64,000 nucleotides of DNA from Scandinavium goeteborgense (lineage in GTDB: Bacteria; Pseudomonadota; Gammaproteobacteria; Enterobacterales; Enterobacteriaceae): positions 1,302,001-1,366,000 of the forward strand of contig NZ_CP054058.1 in NCBI RefSeq assembly GCF_003935895.2, given 5' to 3'. Position numbers and translations under genes: made by a program. Below are positions 20,547 to 29,709 of this stretch, one piece after another. Position 1 is the first letter of the stretch. Each line of letters begins with the position of its first letter. The notes beneath the pieces are model-generated. The model did no database searches. It was not told the origin of the DNA and saw only the letters and a program-made list of their open reading frames with translations.

Positions 20547-22076
20547 ATGTTATTACCCTGGTTGATACTAATCCCGTTTATCGGCGGTTTCTTATGCTGG
20601 CAGACCGAACGCTTCGGCGTAAAGATGCCGCGCTGGATCGCGTTGATTACAATGGGACTGACGCTGGCCCTGTCCCTGCAACTGTGGTTGCAGGGCGGCT
20701 ACTCTCTGACGCAAGCCACTGGCCTTCCGCAATGGCAGTCTGAATTTATTCTGCCGTGGATCCCACGCTTTGGCATTAATGTCCACCTCGCCCTCGACGG
20801 TCTGTCGCTGCTGATGGTGGTCCTGACCGGTCTGCTCGGCGTGCTGGCAGTGCTGTGTTCCTGGCGTGAAATCGAGAAATACCAGGGCTTCTTCCACCTC
20901 AACCTGATGTGGATCCTGGGCGGCGTAATCGGCGTGTTCCTCGCCATCGACATGTTCCTGTTCTTCTTCTTCTGGGAGATGATGCTGGTTCCGATGTACT
21001 TCCTGATCGCGCTGTGGGGCCACAAAGCCTCTGACGGTAAAACGCGTATCACGGCGGCGACCAAGTTCTTCATCTACACCCAGGCGAGTGGTCTGGTGAT
21101 GTTGATTTCGATCCTGGCGCTGGTATTCGTACATTACAGCGCAACGGGCGTCTGGACGTTCAGCTACGAAGAGCTGCTGAAAACGCCGATGACCCATAAC
21201 GTGGAATATCTGCTGATGCTCGGCTTCTTCATCGCGTTCGCGGTGAAAATGCCGGTGGTTCCGCTGCACGGTTGGCTGCCAGACGCGCACTCACAGGCAC
21301 CGACTGCGGGTTCTGTTGACCTCGCGGGCATCCTGTTGAAAACCGCGGCCTACGGTATGCTGCGTTTCGCACTGCCGCTGTTCCCGAATGCGTCCGCCGA
21401 GTTCGCCCCAATCGCTATGTGGCTGGGTGTCATCGGTATCTTCTACGGCGCGTGGATGGCCTTCACGCAATACGACATTAAACGTCTGATTGCTTACACC
21501 TCCGTATCGCACATGGGCTTCGTGCTGATTGCGATTTACAGCGGTAGCCAGCTGGCATACCAGGGTGCAGTGATTCAGATGATTGCGCACGGTCTGTCTG
21601 CGGCGGGTCTGTTCATTCTGTGTGGTCAGCTGTACGAACGTCTGCACACGCGTGATATGCGCATGATGGGCGGTCTGTGGAGTAAAATTAAATGGCTGCC
21701 TGCGCTGTCCATGTTCTTCGCAGTCGCGACGTTGGGTATGCCGGGTACCGGTAACTTCGTCGGTGAATTCATGATCCTGTTCGGCAGCTTCCACGTTGTG
21801 CCGGGTATCACCGTGATTTCCACCTTCGGTCTGGTCTTTGCGTCTGTTTACTCGCTGGCGATGCTGCATCGCGCTTACTTCGGTAAAGCGAAAAGCGAAA
21901 TTGCTGCCAAAGAATTGCCAGGGATGTCGCTGCGCGAGCTGTTTATCGTCCTGCTGTTAGTGGTGCTGTTGGTTCTGCTTGGGTTCTACCCTCAGCCGAT
22001 CCTCGACACTTCTCATGCTGCGATGGGCAATATTCAGCAGTGGTTTGTTAATTCCGTTTCTACTACAAGGCCGTAA
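20547..22076 (+). CDS. nuoM: NADH-quinone oxidoreductase subunit M (antiporter-like)
   Basis: A 509-residue proton-pumping membrane subunit of complex I with about fourteen helices. Glu144 (FFFFWEMMLVPMY) and Lys234 (AFAVKMPVVPLHGW) are conserved, as is the lysine in TQYDIKRLIAYTSVSH. It has the same length as in E. coli. The ribosome site AAGGG lies unusually far from the ATG (more than ten bases), after the structured nuoL-nuoM insert. Confidence 0.97.
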   Translation: MLLPWLILIPFIGGFLCWQTERFGVKMPRWIALITMGLTLALSLQLWLQGGYSLTQATGLPQWQSEFILPWIPRFGINVHLALDGLSLLMVVLTGLLGVLAVLCSWREIEKYQGFFHLNLMWILGGVIGVFLAIDMFLFFFFWEMMLVPMYFLIALWGHKASDGKTRITAATKFFIYTQASGLVMLISILALVFVHYSATGVWTFSYEELLKTPMTHNVEYLLMLGFFIAFAVKMPVVPLHGWLPDAHSQAPTAGSVDLAGILLKTAAYGMLRFALPLFPNASAEFAPIAMWLGVIGIFYGAWMAFTQYDIKRLIAYTSVSHMGFVLIAIYSGSQLAYQGAVIQMIAHGLSAAGLFILCGQLYERLHTRDMRMMGGLWSKIKWLPALSMFFAVATLGMPGTGNFVGEFMILFGSFHVVPGITVISTFGLVFASVYSLAMLHRAYFGKAKSEIAAKELPGMSLRELFIVLLLVVLLVLLGFYPQPILDTSHAAMGNIQQWFVNSVSTTRP

Positions 22077-22082
22077 ATCGCC

Positions 22083-23540
22083 ATGACAATAACTCCACAA
22101 CAACTGATCGCACTGCTACCGCTGCTGATCGTCGGCTTGACGGTGGTGGTTGTGATGCTCTCCATTGCGTGGCGACGCAATCATTTCTTCAATGCCACGC
22201 TGTCGGTCATTGGCCTGAACGTCGCTCTGCTGTCGCTCTGGTTTGTTGGCCACGTTGGCGCAATGGACGTGACGCCGCTGATGCGCGTCGATGGTTATGC
22301 CATGCTCTACACCGGGCTGGTGCTGCTGGCGAGTCTCGCCACCTGTACTTTTGCCTACCCGTGGCTTGAGGGCTATTACGACAACAAAGAAGAGTTCTAC
22401 CTGCTGGTGCTAATTGCCGCGCTGGGTGGGATTCTGCTGGCTAACGCGAACCACATGGCCTCGCTGTTCCTCGGTATCGAGCTTATCTCGCTGCCGCTGT
22501 TCGGCCTGATTGGCTACGCGTACCGTCAAAAGCGCTCTCTCGAAGCGAGCATCAAATACACCATTCTGTCTGCCGCAGCGTCTTCATTCCTGCTGTTCGG
22601 TATGGCGCTGGTGTACGCGAACTCTGGCAGCCTGTCGTTCCTGGCGCTGGGTAAAGCGCTTGCAGACAACATGCTGCACGAGCCGCTGCTGCTGGCAGGT
22701 CTGGGTCTGATGATTGTTGGCCTTGGCTTCAAACTGTCTCTGGTTCCGTTCCACCTGTGGACGCCAGATGTGTATCAGGGTGCGCCTGCACCGGTTTCCA
22801 CCTTCCTGGCAACCGCGAGCAAAATCGCCATCTTCGGCGTGGTGATGCGTCTGTTCCTGTACGCACCAGTGGGTGACAGCGAAGCGGTACGTGTGGTGCT
22901 GGGCATTATTGCCTGCGCCTCAATCCTCTTCGGTAACCTGATGGCGCTGAGCCAGACCAACATCAAGCGTCTGCTCGGTTACTCCTCCATCTCGCATTTG
23001 GGTTATCTGCTGGTAGCGCTGATTGCGCTGCACAGTGGTCAGATGTCCATGGAAGCCGTTGGCGTGTACCTGGCCGGTTATCTGTTCAGCAGCCTCGGCG
23101 CGTTCGGCGTGGTGAGCCTGATGTCCAGCCCATACCGTGGCCCGGATGCAGATTCTCTGTACTCCTACCGTGGTCTGTTCTGGCACCGTCCAATCCTGTC
23201 TGCGGTGATGACAGTGATGATGCTCTCCCTGGCGGGTATCCCGATGACCCTCGGCTTTATCGGTAAGTTCTACGTGCTGGCGGTCGGTGTTCAGGCTCAC
23301 CTGTGGTGGCTGACTGGGGCGGTAGTGCTGGGCTCTGCGATTGGTCTCTACTACTACCTGCGTGTAGCGGTGAGTCTGTATCTGGAAGCGCCACAGCAGC
23401 TGAACCGTGATGCGCCGTCGAACTGGCAGTACAGCGCCGGTGGGATTGTGGTACTGATTTCGGCGCTGCTGGTGCTGATCCTTGGTATCTACCCGCAACC
23501 GCTGATCAGTATCGTTCAGATGGCAATGCCAATGATGTAA
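22083..23540 (+). CDS. nuoN: NADH-quinone oxidoreductase subunit N (antiporter-like)
   Basis: A 485-residue proton-pumping subunit and the last gene of the nuo operon. Glu133 ([13 protein letters not shown]) and Lys217 ([14 protein letters not shown]) are conserved, together with the [17 protein letters not shown] helix. It is the same length as in E. coli. The stop codon lies inside a 13-bp tandem duplication (see the repeat at 23531), and a strong terminator follows. Confidence 0.97.
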   Translation: MTITPQQLIALLPLLIVGLTVVVVMLSIAWRRNHFFNATLSVIGLNVALLSLWFVGHVGAMDVTPLMRVDGYAMLYTGLVLLASLATCTFAYPWLEGYYDNKEEFYLLVLIAALGGILLANANHMASLFLGIELISLPLFGLIGYAYRQKRSLEASIKYTILSAAASSFLLFGMALVYANSGSLSFLALGKALADNMLHEPLLLAGLGLMIVGLGFKLSLVPFHLWTPDVYQGAPAPVSTFLATASKIAIFGVVMRLFLYAPVGDSEAVRVVLGIIACASILFGNLMALSQTNIKRLLGYSSISHLGYLLVALIALHSGQMSMEAVGVYLAGYLFSSLGAFGVVSLMSSPYRGPDADSLYSYRGLFWHRPILSAVMTVMMLSLAGIPMTLGFIGKFYVLAVGVQAHLWWLTGAVVLGSAIGLYYYLRVAVSLYLEAPQQLNRDAPSNWQYSAGGIVVLISALLVLILGIYPQPLISIVQMAMPMM

Positions 23541-23556
23541 AAGAATGATGTAAAAG
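23531..23556 (+). repeat. 13-bp tandem duplication at the nuoN stop
   Basis: AATGATGTAAAAG occurs twice in direct succession (23531-23543 and 23544-23556). The first copy contains the last codons and TAA stop of nuoN. Confidence 0.9.
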
Positions 23557-23588
23557 CAAAACGGTAACCTTCGGGTTACCGTTTTTGT
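23557..23588 (+). terminator. nuo operon terminator
   Basis: AAAACGGTAACC, loop TTCG, GGTTACCGTTTTTG: a perfect 11-12 bp stem with a T run, 17 bases after the nuoN stop. The A-rich 5' side makes it able to work in both directions. Confidence 0.95.
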
Positions 23589-23595
23589 TTGTGCT

Positions 23596-23616
23596 CCCTC
23601 TCCCTGTGGGAGAGGG
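23596..23616. repeat. CCCTCTCCC hairpin repeat, copy 2
   Basis: CCCTCTCCC, loop TGT, GGGAGAGGG, followed by GCATCAGG. It has the same stem as the copy at 3857 and again lies between convergent genes (nuoN and cheV). Confidence 0.8.
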
Positions 23617-23634
23617 CATCAGGCCCCTAAAATG

Positions 23635-24639
23635 TCACACCGAATGCAGTCGGCTAATCAGCGGGCCTTCTTCGCGGCGATCGGCGCGCTCAAGCACTTC
23701 CTTAATCACCGATGACAGCTCATTGATTTCAAACTTCGCCACATATCCATCGGCTTTCACTTTGCGGATATGATCTTCGTTCGCGTTGCCCGACAGCGAC
23801 GAATGGATAACCACCGGAATCGATTTCAGGCGCGGGTCGGATTTGATTTTACGCGTCAGGGTAAAGCCATCCATCTCCGGCATTTCAAGGTCGGTCAGCA
23901 CCAGCGCGATTTTGTCGGTCACCGGCACGCCTTCGTCCTGCGCCTCTTTCGCTAGCTTTTCGATAGTCTCCCAGGCCTGTAGCCCGGTGACATGCATCTT
24001 CGCCGGGATTTCCATCGCGTGCAGACCTTTCTCCAGCATCGCCCGCGCCACCTTCGAGTCTTCAGCGACAATCGCCGTTGCGCCCGGCTTAATGCGCTGT
24101 TTCGGCGCGGTCAGGCGCGTGGCGTGCAGGTCGTGGTCGGCTGGCGCGATGTCATACAGAATTTGTTCAACGTCGATAACCATCGCCAGGTTATTGCTGT
24201 CCTTCTCATTGTCGAGGCAGGCAATGCTGGTGATGTACTGGCCGTTCACCGCTTTTTCCGCAGTATGAACCTGGGTCCAGTCGAGGCGAGTAATGTTTTC
24301 TACCGACTCTACGGCAAACGCCTGCACGCTGCGGGCGTACTCGGTGATAAGCAGAATGTTCAGCCCGCTTTCCGCTTTGCAGCCCAGCACCGATGGCAGG
24401 TCAATCACCGGGATAATCTGGTCGCGAATATTCACCATGCCCATTACCGGTGCCTTAATGCCGGCGGGTTTAGTGAAGGAGGGCATAGGCACGATTTCAC
24501 GCAGCTTGAAAACGTTAATGCCAAACAGTTCTGACTTGCCGCCGTCCTCTGATGCGCCAAGGCGGAACAGCAGCAGTTCAAAGCGGTTTGACAGGGTCAA
24601 ATTAGCCCTGTCGTCGATATCTTTCTGGAAATTATCCAT
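23635..24639 (-). CDS. cheV: chemotaxis coupling protein CheV (CheW-REC)
   Basis: A 334-residue two-domain chemotaxis adaptor. Residues about 18-165 form a CheW-like domain (INVFKLREIVPMP and GMVNIRDQIIPVIDLP), which couples receptors to CheA. Residues about 185-310 form a receiver domain with acidic pocket Glu193-Asp194, phospho-acceptor Asp250 (LVLTDLEMPEMDG), a Ser in VVIHSS and a Lys near KADGYVAKFE. The fold matches Salmonella CheV, also encoded between nuoN and rnz; E. coli K-12 lacks it. The promoter at 24670-24696 fits the flagellar sigma factor FliA, so expression should follow the flagellar cascade. GAGGG lies six bases before the ATG. Confidence 0.95.
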   Translation of the reverse strand: MDNFQKDIDDRANLTLSNRFELLLFRLGASEDGGKSELFGINVFKLREIVPMPSFTKPAGIKAPVMGMVNIRDQIIPVIDLPSVLGCKAESGLNILLITEYARSVQAFAVESVENITRLDWTQVHTAEKAVNGQYITSIACLDNEKDSNNLAMVIDVEQILYDIAPADHDLHATRLTAPKQRIKPGATAIVAEDSKVARAMLEKGLHAMEIPAKMHVTGLQAWETIEKLAKEAQDEGVPVTDKIALVLTDLEMPEMDGFTLTRKIKSDPRLKSIPVVIHSSLSGNANEDHIRKVKADGYVAKFEINELSSVIKEVLERADRREEGPLISRLHSV

Positions 24640-24647
24640 ATTGCCCT

Positions 24648-24669
24648 CAGAGTAAACACTATTACTCTG
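24648..24669 (-). promoter_or_regulatory. 8-bp inverted repeat at the cheV transcription start
   Basis: CAGAGTAA (24648-24655) and TTACTCTG (24662-24669) are perfect inverted copies around a 6-base centre, directly next to the -10 box of the cheV promoter and ending about nine bases before the ATG. They could be a regulator site or a 5' mRNA hairpin. Confidence 0.5.
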
Positions 24670-24696
24670 TTATCGGCATTTGTGCACAAAAGTTAA
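24670..24696 (-). promoter_or_regulatory. sigma-28 (FliA) promoter of cheV
   Basis: On the minus strand the -35 region is TTAACTTT (6 of 8 to TAAAGTTT), the spacer exactly 11 bases, and the -10 region GCCGATAA, a perfect match to the FliA consensus. The -35 overlaps the TAA stop codon of rnz (24693-24695). Confidence 0.85.
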
Positions 24697-25613
24697 GCCA
24701 AAGGGAACACGCGGAAATCCTCGGCCAGTTCGCACGGCTCAAATACGCTTCGACACTCTGCCAGCAGGCGCTGACAGCCTTCCCAGTCATAACGTGAACT
24801 CACGTGCGTAATAATCAATTTGCCGACGTGGGCATCGCGCGCCAGTTCAGCGGTCTGAATCGACGAAGAGTGCCCGCGGCTGTTCGCTTTTTCCGCCATC
24901 TCGTGTTCGAGCGTGGTTTCATGCACCATCACATCCACCTCTTTCGCCATCGCCAGCGCAGCCGGGCAGGGGGCGGTATCACCGAAAATTGCCAGTTTTA
25001 CGCCGGGCGTACTGGGTCCCAAATAATCCTGACCGTTCACAATACGCCCGTCCGGCATCTCGACCGTCTGGCCTTTTTTCAACTGCTGGAACAGCGGCCC
25101 GGCTTTAATGCCGTCGGCCAGCAGGCGCTGGGCGTCGAGCGGGCCGGGTTTGTCGTGTTGCTCAATGCGGTAGCCATAGCATTCCACCGGATGATTGAGC
25201 GGATACGCGGTGACCTTAAACAGGCCATCGTCAAACACCTCACCGGCGCTGATTTCTTCGACGGTCAGCGGATAATCGGTCCATGAACCGCTCAGGCGCA
25301 GCGCCATTTCGACAAATTCTTTAATGCCCTTTGGGCCATAAATCGTCAGCGGCGACGGATTGCCCTGCATCGAACGGCTGCACAACAGGCCCGGCAGCCC
25401 GAATAAATGGTCGCCGTGCAGGTGAGTGATAAAAATTTTATCGAGCTTTCCCGGATGATGGCTGGTTTTGAGAAACTGGTGTTGCGTACCTTCGCCACAG
25501 TCAAACAGCCACATTTGCGACAGCGTCGGTTGTTGCAAATTCAGCAGTATCGACGTCATATTACGGTGACGAGTCGGTACGCCTGCGGATGTCCCGAGAA
25601 AAATCAATTCCAT
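24693..25613 (-). CDS. rnz: ribonuclease Z / BN (ElaC)
   Basis: A 306-residue metallo-beta-lactamase-fold tRNA 3'-processing nuclease. The zinc-binding motif HLHGDH is at residues 64-69; further ligands lie in EGTQHQF, FGDTAPC and ITHVSSRYD. The HEAT-like segment is represented by [23 protein letters not shown]. Length agrees with E. coli Rnz (about 305 residues). The start [11 protein letters not shown] is canonical. It is transcribed divergently from elaA with 53 bases between, and cheV lies downstream under its own promoter. Confidence 0.95.
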   Translation of the reverse strand: MELIFLGTSAGVPTRHRNMTSILLNLQQPTLSQMWLFDCGEGTQHQFLKTSHHPGKLDKIFITHLHGDHLFGLPGLLCSRSMQGNPSPLTIYGPKGIKEFVEMALRLSGSWTDYPLTVEEISAGEVFDDGLFKVTAYPLNHPVECYGYRIEQHDKPGPLDAQRLLADGIKAGPLFQQLKKGQTVEMPDGRIVNGQDYLGPSTPGVKLAIFGDTAPCPAALAMAKEVDVMVHETTLEHEMAEKANSRGHSSSIQTAELARDAHVGKLIITHVSSRYDWEGCQRLLAECRSVFEPCELAEDFRVFPLA

Positions 25614-25666
25614 AACGCAATGTCCTCGAAGCGTTAAATTAAAACGACAGTATAACGGAGCTCAAT

Positions 25667-26125
25667 ATGATTCAGTGGAACGATCTTCACCACAGTCAGT
25701 TAACCGTCCCGCAGTTGTATGCTTTGCTCAAGCTTCGCTGTGAAGTGTTCGTGGTGGAGCAGACCTGCCCTTATCAGGATATCGACGGCGACGATCTGCT
25801 GGGTGAGAACCGGCATATCCTCGGCTGGCGCGACGGAGAGCTGGTGGCGTATGCGAGGATTCTGAAAAGTGAAGAAGAATTTGAGCCAGTAGTGATTGGC
25901 CGGGTGATTATCAGCCACGCGGTTCGAGGCGAAAAACTGGGCTATAAACTGATGGAACAGACCCTTGCCAGCTGCCAGAAAAACTGGCCGCAGAAGGCGC
26001 TGTATCTGGGTGCGCAGGCACATCTGCAACCGTTCTATGCCCACTTTGGCTTCTCTCCGGTCACCGACGTTTATGACGAAGACGGGATCCCGCATGTCGG
26101 TATGGCGCGGGAAGCGAACTCGTAA
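25667..26125 (+). CDS. elaA: GNAT-family acetyltransferase ElaA
   Basis: A 152-residue GNAT protein matching E. coli ElaA (153 residues). The acetyl-CoA-binding part is visible as VIGRVIISHAVRGEKLGYKLMEQTL, followed by the terminal YLGAQAHLQPFYAHFGF strand-helix typical of the ElaA subgroup. The acyl acceptor is not known. A GGAG ribosome site precedes the ATG. elaB follows after about 46 bases. Confidence 0.93.
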   Translation: MIQWNDLHHSQLTVPQLYALLKLRCEVFVVEQTCPYQDIDGDDLLGENRHILGWRDGELVAYARILKSEEEFEPVVIGRVIISHAVRGEKLGYKLMEQTLASCQKNWPQKALYLGAQAHLQPFYAHFGFSPVTDVYDEDGIPHVGMAREANS

Positions 26126-26171
26126 ACCATTGTCTATAGTTAGCGGACAGGTTTAACCAAGGAGAAAACTG

Positions 26172-26477
26172 ATGGCTACTCATTCTTATGAATCACGCAT
26201 TGATGACGATCTGGCTTTGCTGAGTGACACTCTGGAAGAGGTCTTAAGCTCCTCGGGCGATCCCGCTGACCAGAAATATATTGAGCTCAAGCTTCGTGCC
26301 GAACAGGCGTTGCAGGACGTACAGGCCCGCGTCAGCCAGGCGTCAGACACCTATTACTACCGTGCCAAACAGGCCGTGAACCGTGCCGATGACTATGTTC
26401 ATGAAAAACCGTGGCAGGGCATTGGCGTCGGTGCCGCCGTCGGGCTGGTGTTGGGACTGCTGTTAGCGCGTCGATAA
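26172..26477 (+). CDS. elaB: tail-anchored ribosome-associated protein ElaB (DUF883)
   Basis: A 101-residue protein of the ElaB/YqjD/YgaM family. The first 75 residues are charged and helical with heptad-like spacing (DDLALLSDTLEEVL, YIELKLRAEQALQDVQARV), followed by the family signature YYYRAKQAVNRADDYVHEKPWQGIG. A glycine-rich C-terminal hydrophobic anchor (VGAAVGLVLGLLL) ends in ARR. Family members sit in the inner membrane, appear in stationary phase under RpoS and bind ribosomes. AAGGAG precedes the ATG. Confidence 0.94.
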   Translation: MATHSYESRIDDDLALLSDTLEEVLSSSGDPADQKYIELKLRAEQALQDVQARVSQASDTYYYRAKQAVNRADDYVHEKPWQGIGVGAAVGLVLGLLLARR

Positions 26478-26494
26478 AAATCCACTCCCTCATC

Positions 26495-26525
26495 ATGGGT
26501 ACTGCATTTTTTAGGCAGTACCCAT
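26495..26525 (+). terminator. perfect 11-bp hairpin after elaB
   Basis: ATGGGTACTGC (26495-26505) and GCAGTACCCAT (26515-26525) form a perfect stem with loop ATTTTTTAG. The T run is in the loop rather than after the stem, so terminator function is only likely. The ERIC element begins immediately after it. Confidence 0.6.
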
Positions 26526-26526
26526 T

Positions 26527-26650
26527 ATACTCGTCATTCTTCAAGCCGCATGTGCGTTGGCTACACCTGCTCACCCCAGTCACTTACTTATGTAAGCTCC
26601 TGGGACTCGCAGGCTTGCCGCCTTCCTGCAACTTGAATTATTTAGAGTAT
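26527..26650. repeat. ERIC (IRU) element between elaB and menF
   Basis: 124 bases bounded by inverted ends ATACTC (26527-26532) and GAGTAT (26645-26650). The core is the ERIC signature: TCTTCAAG, GCATGTGCGTTGGCTAC, CTCACCCCAGTCACTTAC, TTATGTAAGCTCCTGGG, then CTTGCCGCCTTCCTGCAACT and TTGAATTATTTAG. It ends 18 bases before the menF ribosome site. Confidence 0.95.
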
Positions 26651-26680
26651 TTAGCATGGTTTTATCAGAGGGAGGTTCGC

Positions 26681-27967
26681 GTGCATTCCATTACCGCTGC
26701 GTTGGAAAACCTATTGGGTTTTCTGTCTGACGACATGCCTGATGCACCTGGCTCGCGAATTTTCGACACGCCGTTTCCTCTCAATGATGCCTTTGATCCC
26801 CTGAGCTGGCTTTGCAGTCAGCCGATATTCCCGCAGTTTTACTGGCAGCATCGTAGCGGCCAGGAAGAGGTGGCCGCCCTCGGCGCCGTACGTCGATTTA
26901 CCTCGTTGCCCCACGCCAATACCTTTCTTCAGCAGGCACAAACTTCGTTTCGCATCTGGGGTCTCAACGCCTTTGAACCGGAAACGGGCGAGTTGTTTTT
27001 GCCGCGTCTGGAATGGCGACGCGATGCGGGAAAAGCCTTATTACGTCTGACGCTCAGCAGCGATACGTCGTTGCGCGAAGATGCCAATGCGGCGCGCGCG
27101 TTATTAACGGCGCTGCTGCCTGCTCACCCGTTGCCGCTGTTAAGCGGCGAGCTGAAAGGCGAACGCCATTACCCTGACCATGCGGGCTGGCTGCGTCTGA
27201 TTGAAACCGCGACGGACACTATCGCCACCGGCGACCTGGATAAAGTGGTGCTCGCCCGCGCCACCGATCTGCAATTTGCCGCCCCGCTGCACGCCGGTGC
27301 CATGATGGCGGCAAGCCGCCGCGTCAATCTCAACTGCACCCATTTTCTGATGGCCTTCGATGCACAACGCGCGTTTCTGGGCTCGACCCCGGAACGGCTC
27401 TGGCGTCGTCAGGGTCAACAGCTCGACACCGAAGCGCTGGCGGGCACTGTGGCGAGCCATGCTGATGACAAACAGGCGCAGCATCTTGCCGACTGGCTCA
27501 TGCGCGATGACAAAAATCAGCGTGAAAACTTGCTGGTGGTGGAAGACATCTGCCAGCGTTTGCAGCAGGACGTCAGCGCGCTGGAAGTGCTGCCGCCGCA
27601 GGTGATTCGCCTGCGAAAAGTGCAGCATCTGCGGCGCTGTATTCAGGCTGAACTGAAAAAGCCGGACGACACACGCTGCCTGTTTCAGCTTCAGCCAACG
27701 GCCGCGGTGGCCGGGCTCCCGCGCGAGCAGGCCCGGCAGTTTATCGAGCATCACGAGCCGTTCACCCGCGAATGGTACGCGGGTTCCGCGGGCTATCTCA
27801 GCCTGCAACAAAGCGAATTCTGCGTGGCGCTGCGTTCGGCGAAAGTCACTGGCGACGTGGCGCGATTATATGCCGGAGCCGGGATTGTTCGCGGCTCGGA
27901 TCCTGAACAGGAATGGCAGGAGATCACCCATAAAGCGGCAGGATTACGCTCCTTGCTTATCCGATAA
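26681..27967 (+). CDS. menF: isochorismate synthase MenF
   Basis: A 428-residue chorismate-utilising enzyme making isochorismate for menaquinone. The C-terminal ADC-synthase-type domain (about 170-428) carries LDKVVLARATDL, FLGSTPERLWRR, LAGTVASHADDKQ, QLQPTAAVAGLPR, EWYAGSAGYLS and GAGIVRGSDPEQEWQE. The frame is open upstream through the ERIC element, but the GTG at 26681 has a GAGGGAGG site at 26668-26675 and gives VHSITAALENLL, aligning with E. coli MQSLTTALENLL. It is the first gene of the men operon; the ERIC may contribute to its leader. Confidence 0.94.
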   Translation: MHSITAALENLLGFLSDDMPDAPGSRIFDTPFPLNDAFDPLSWLCSQPIFPQFYWQHRSGQEEVAALGAVRRFTSLPHANTFLQQAQTSFRIWGLNAFEPETGELFLPRLEWRRDAGKALLRLTLSSDTSLREDANAARALLTALLPAHPLPLLSGELKGERHYPDHAGWLRLIETATDTIATGDLDKVVLARATDLQFAAPLHAGAMMAASRRVNLNCTHFLMAFDAQRAFLGSTPERLWRRQGQQLDTEALAGTVASHADDKQAQHLADWLMRDDKNQRENLLVVEDICQRLQQDVSALEVLPPQVIRLRKVQHLRRCIQAELKKPDDTRCLFQLQPTAAVAGLPREQARQFIEHHEPFTREWYAGSAGYLSLQQSEFCVALRSAKVTGDVARLYAGAGIVRGSDPEQEWQEITHKAAGLRSLLIR

Positions 27968-28038
27968 CCGACTCATATCAATAACCTGTCGCTATCACTC
28001 ATCTATAATTATACGCAAAATTGATACCGGACAATCTC

Positions 28039-29709
28039 ATGTCAGTAAGCGCATTTAACCGACGCTGGGCGGCGGTGATCCTTGAAGCATTGACCCGCCA
28101 CGGCGTGCAGCACGTTTGCATCGCGCCGGGCTCGCGCTCGACGCCATTAACGCTGGCGGCGGCGGAAAACCGCGCTCTGATTGCCCACACCCATTTTGAT
28201 GAACGTGGCCTCGGCCATCTGGCGCTGGGGCTGGCGAAGGTAAGCCAACAGCCGGTGGCGGTGATTGTCACGTCTGGAACCGCGGTCGCTAATTTATATC
28301 CTGCGCTGATTGAAGCGGGGCTGACCGGGGAAAAAATCATACTGCTGACCGCCGACCGCCCGCCGGAACTGATCGACTGCGGTGCCAATCAGGCGATTCG
28401 TCAGGCGGGTATGTTCGGGTCGCATCCATCACAAACGCTGTCACTGCCACGCCCGAGCCACGATATTCCCGCCCGCTGGCTGGTCTCATCGATTGATAAC
28501 GCCCTGGGCCAATTGCACAGTGGCGGGGTGCACATCAACTGCCCATTCGCGGAACCGCTGTACGGCGAAATGGACGACACCGGGCTCGACTGGCAGCAGG
28601 CGCTCGGCAACTGGTGGCAAAGCGATAAGCCGTGGCTGCGTGAAGGGCTGCATCTGGAAAGCGAAAAGCAGCGCGACTGGTTTTTCTGGCGACAGAAACG
28701 CGGTGTCGTAGTGGCCGGGCGCATGAGCGCGGCGGAAGGGAAGAAAGTGGCCGAATGGGCGAAAACCCTCGGCTGGCCGCTGATTAGCGACGTGCTGTCG
28801 CAAACCGGACAACCGCTGCCGTGCGCCGATCTCTGGCTCGGCAACGCCAAGGCCGTCACCGAACTGGCGCAGGCACAAATTGTGGTACAGCTCGGCAGCA
28901 GCCTGACCGGCAAACGTCTCCTGCAATGGCAGGCTACCTGCGAACCGGATGAATACTGGCTGGTGGACAATCTTGAAGGCCGACTCGACCCGGCGCATCA
29001 TCGCGGCCGTCGGCTGGTGTGCGAAGTGGGTACCTGGCTGGAACAGCATCCGGCAGAACAGCGCCAGCCCTGGGCCGTGGAGATCCCACGTCTTTCAGAG
29101 CAGGCGTGGCAAACCGTCATTGCCCAGCGTGAAACCTTCGGCGAGGCGCAGCTGGCGCACCGCATCAGTGAATATCTGCCCGACCAGGGCCAGCTTTTTG
29201 TTGGCAACAGTCTGGTGGTTCGCCTGATAGACGCCCTCGGCAAGCTTCCAGCGGGGTATCCGGTGTACAGCAACCGCGGCGCGAGTGGAATCGACGGGTT
29301 GATTTCCACCGCCGCAGGCGTGCAGCGCGGAAGTGCCAAATCGACACTGGCCATCATGGGCGATTTGTCGGCGCTGTATGACCTCAACGGCCTGGCCTTA
29401 TTGCGCCAGGTTTCAGCCCCGCTGGTGCTGATCGTGGTGAACAACAACGGCGGGCAGATTTTCTCGCTGCTGCCGACGCCTGCCGAAGAACGCGAACGCT
29501 TCTATCTAATGCCGCAGAACGTCCATTTTGAGCACGCGGCTAACATGTTCGGCCTGCGCTATCACCGCCCGGAAAACTGGACAGCGCTGGAAGATGCGCT
29601 GCACGGCGCGTGGCGTCAGCCGGAGACCACGGTGATTGAGCTGGTGGTCAACGACACCGACGGCGCGCAGACGCTGCAACACTTACTGGCGCAGGTCAGC
29701 CAGCTATGA
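28039..29709 (+). CDS. menD: SEPHCHC synthase MenD
   Basis: A 556-residue thiamine-diphosphate enzyme that joins 2-oxoglutarate-derived succinic semialdehyde to isochorismate, the first committed menaquinone step. The cofactor-activating Glu55 is in [11 protein letters not shown]. The ThDP motif runs from [16 protein letters not shown] to [16 protein letters not shown]. An upstream TTG would add six residues, but the ATG at 28039 matches the E. coli start. A TATAAT at 28004-28009, 29 bases before the ATG, has no clear -35. Its stop overlaps menH by four bases. Confidence 0.96.
   Translation: MSVSAFNRRWAAVILEALTRHGVQHVCIAPGSRSTPLTLAAAENRALIAHTHFDERGLGHLALGLAKVSQQPVAVIVTSGTAVANLYPALIEAGLTGEKIILLTADRPPELIDCGANQAIRQAGMFGSHPSQTLSLPRPSHDIPARWLVSSIDNALGQLHSGGVHINCPFAEPLYGEMDDTGLDWQQALGNWWQSDKPWLREGLHLESEKQRDWFFWRQKRGVVVAGRMSAAEGKKVAEWAKTLGWPLISDVLSQTGQPLPCADLWLGNAKAVTELAQAQIVVQLGSSLTGKRLLQWQATCEPDEYWLVDNLEGRLDPAHHRGRRLVCEVGTWLEQHPAEQRQPWAVEIPRLSEQAWQTVIAQRETFGEAQLAHRISEYLPDQGQLFVGNSLVVRLIDALGKLPAGYPVYSNRGASGIDGLISTAAGVQRGSAKSTLAIMGDLSALYDLNGLALLRQVSAPLVLIVVNNNGGQIFSLLPTPAEERERFYLMPQNVHFEHAANMFGLRYHRPENWTALEDALHGAWRQPETTVIELVVNDTDGAQTLQHLLAQVSQL

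Noticed and set aside
26411..26680. Upstream extension of menF through the ERIC element
   Set aside because: The open frame starts inside elaB and translates the ERIC repeat. The GTG at 26681 has a strong ribosome site and matches the E. coli N-terminus.
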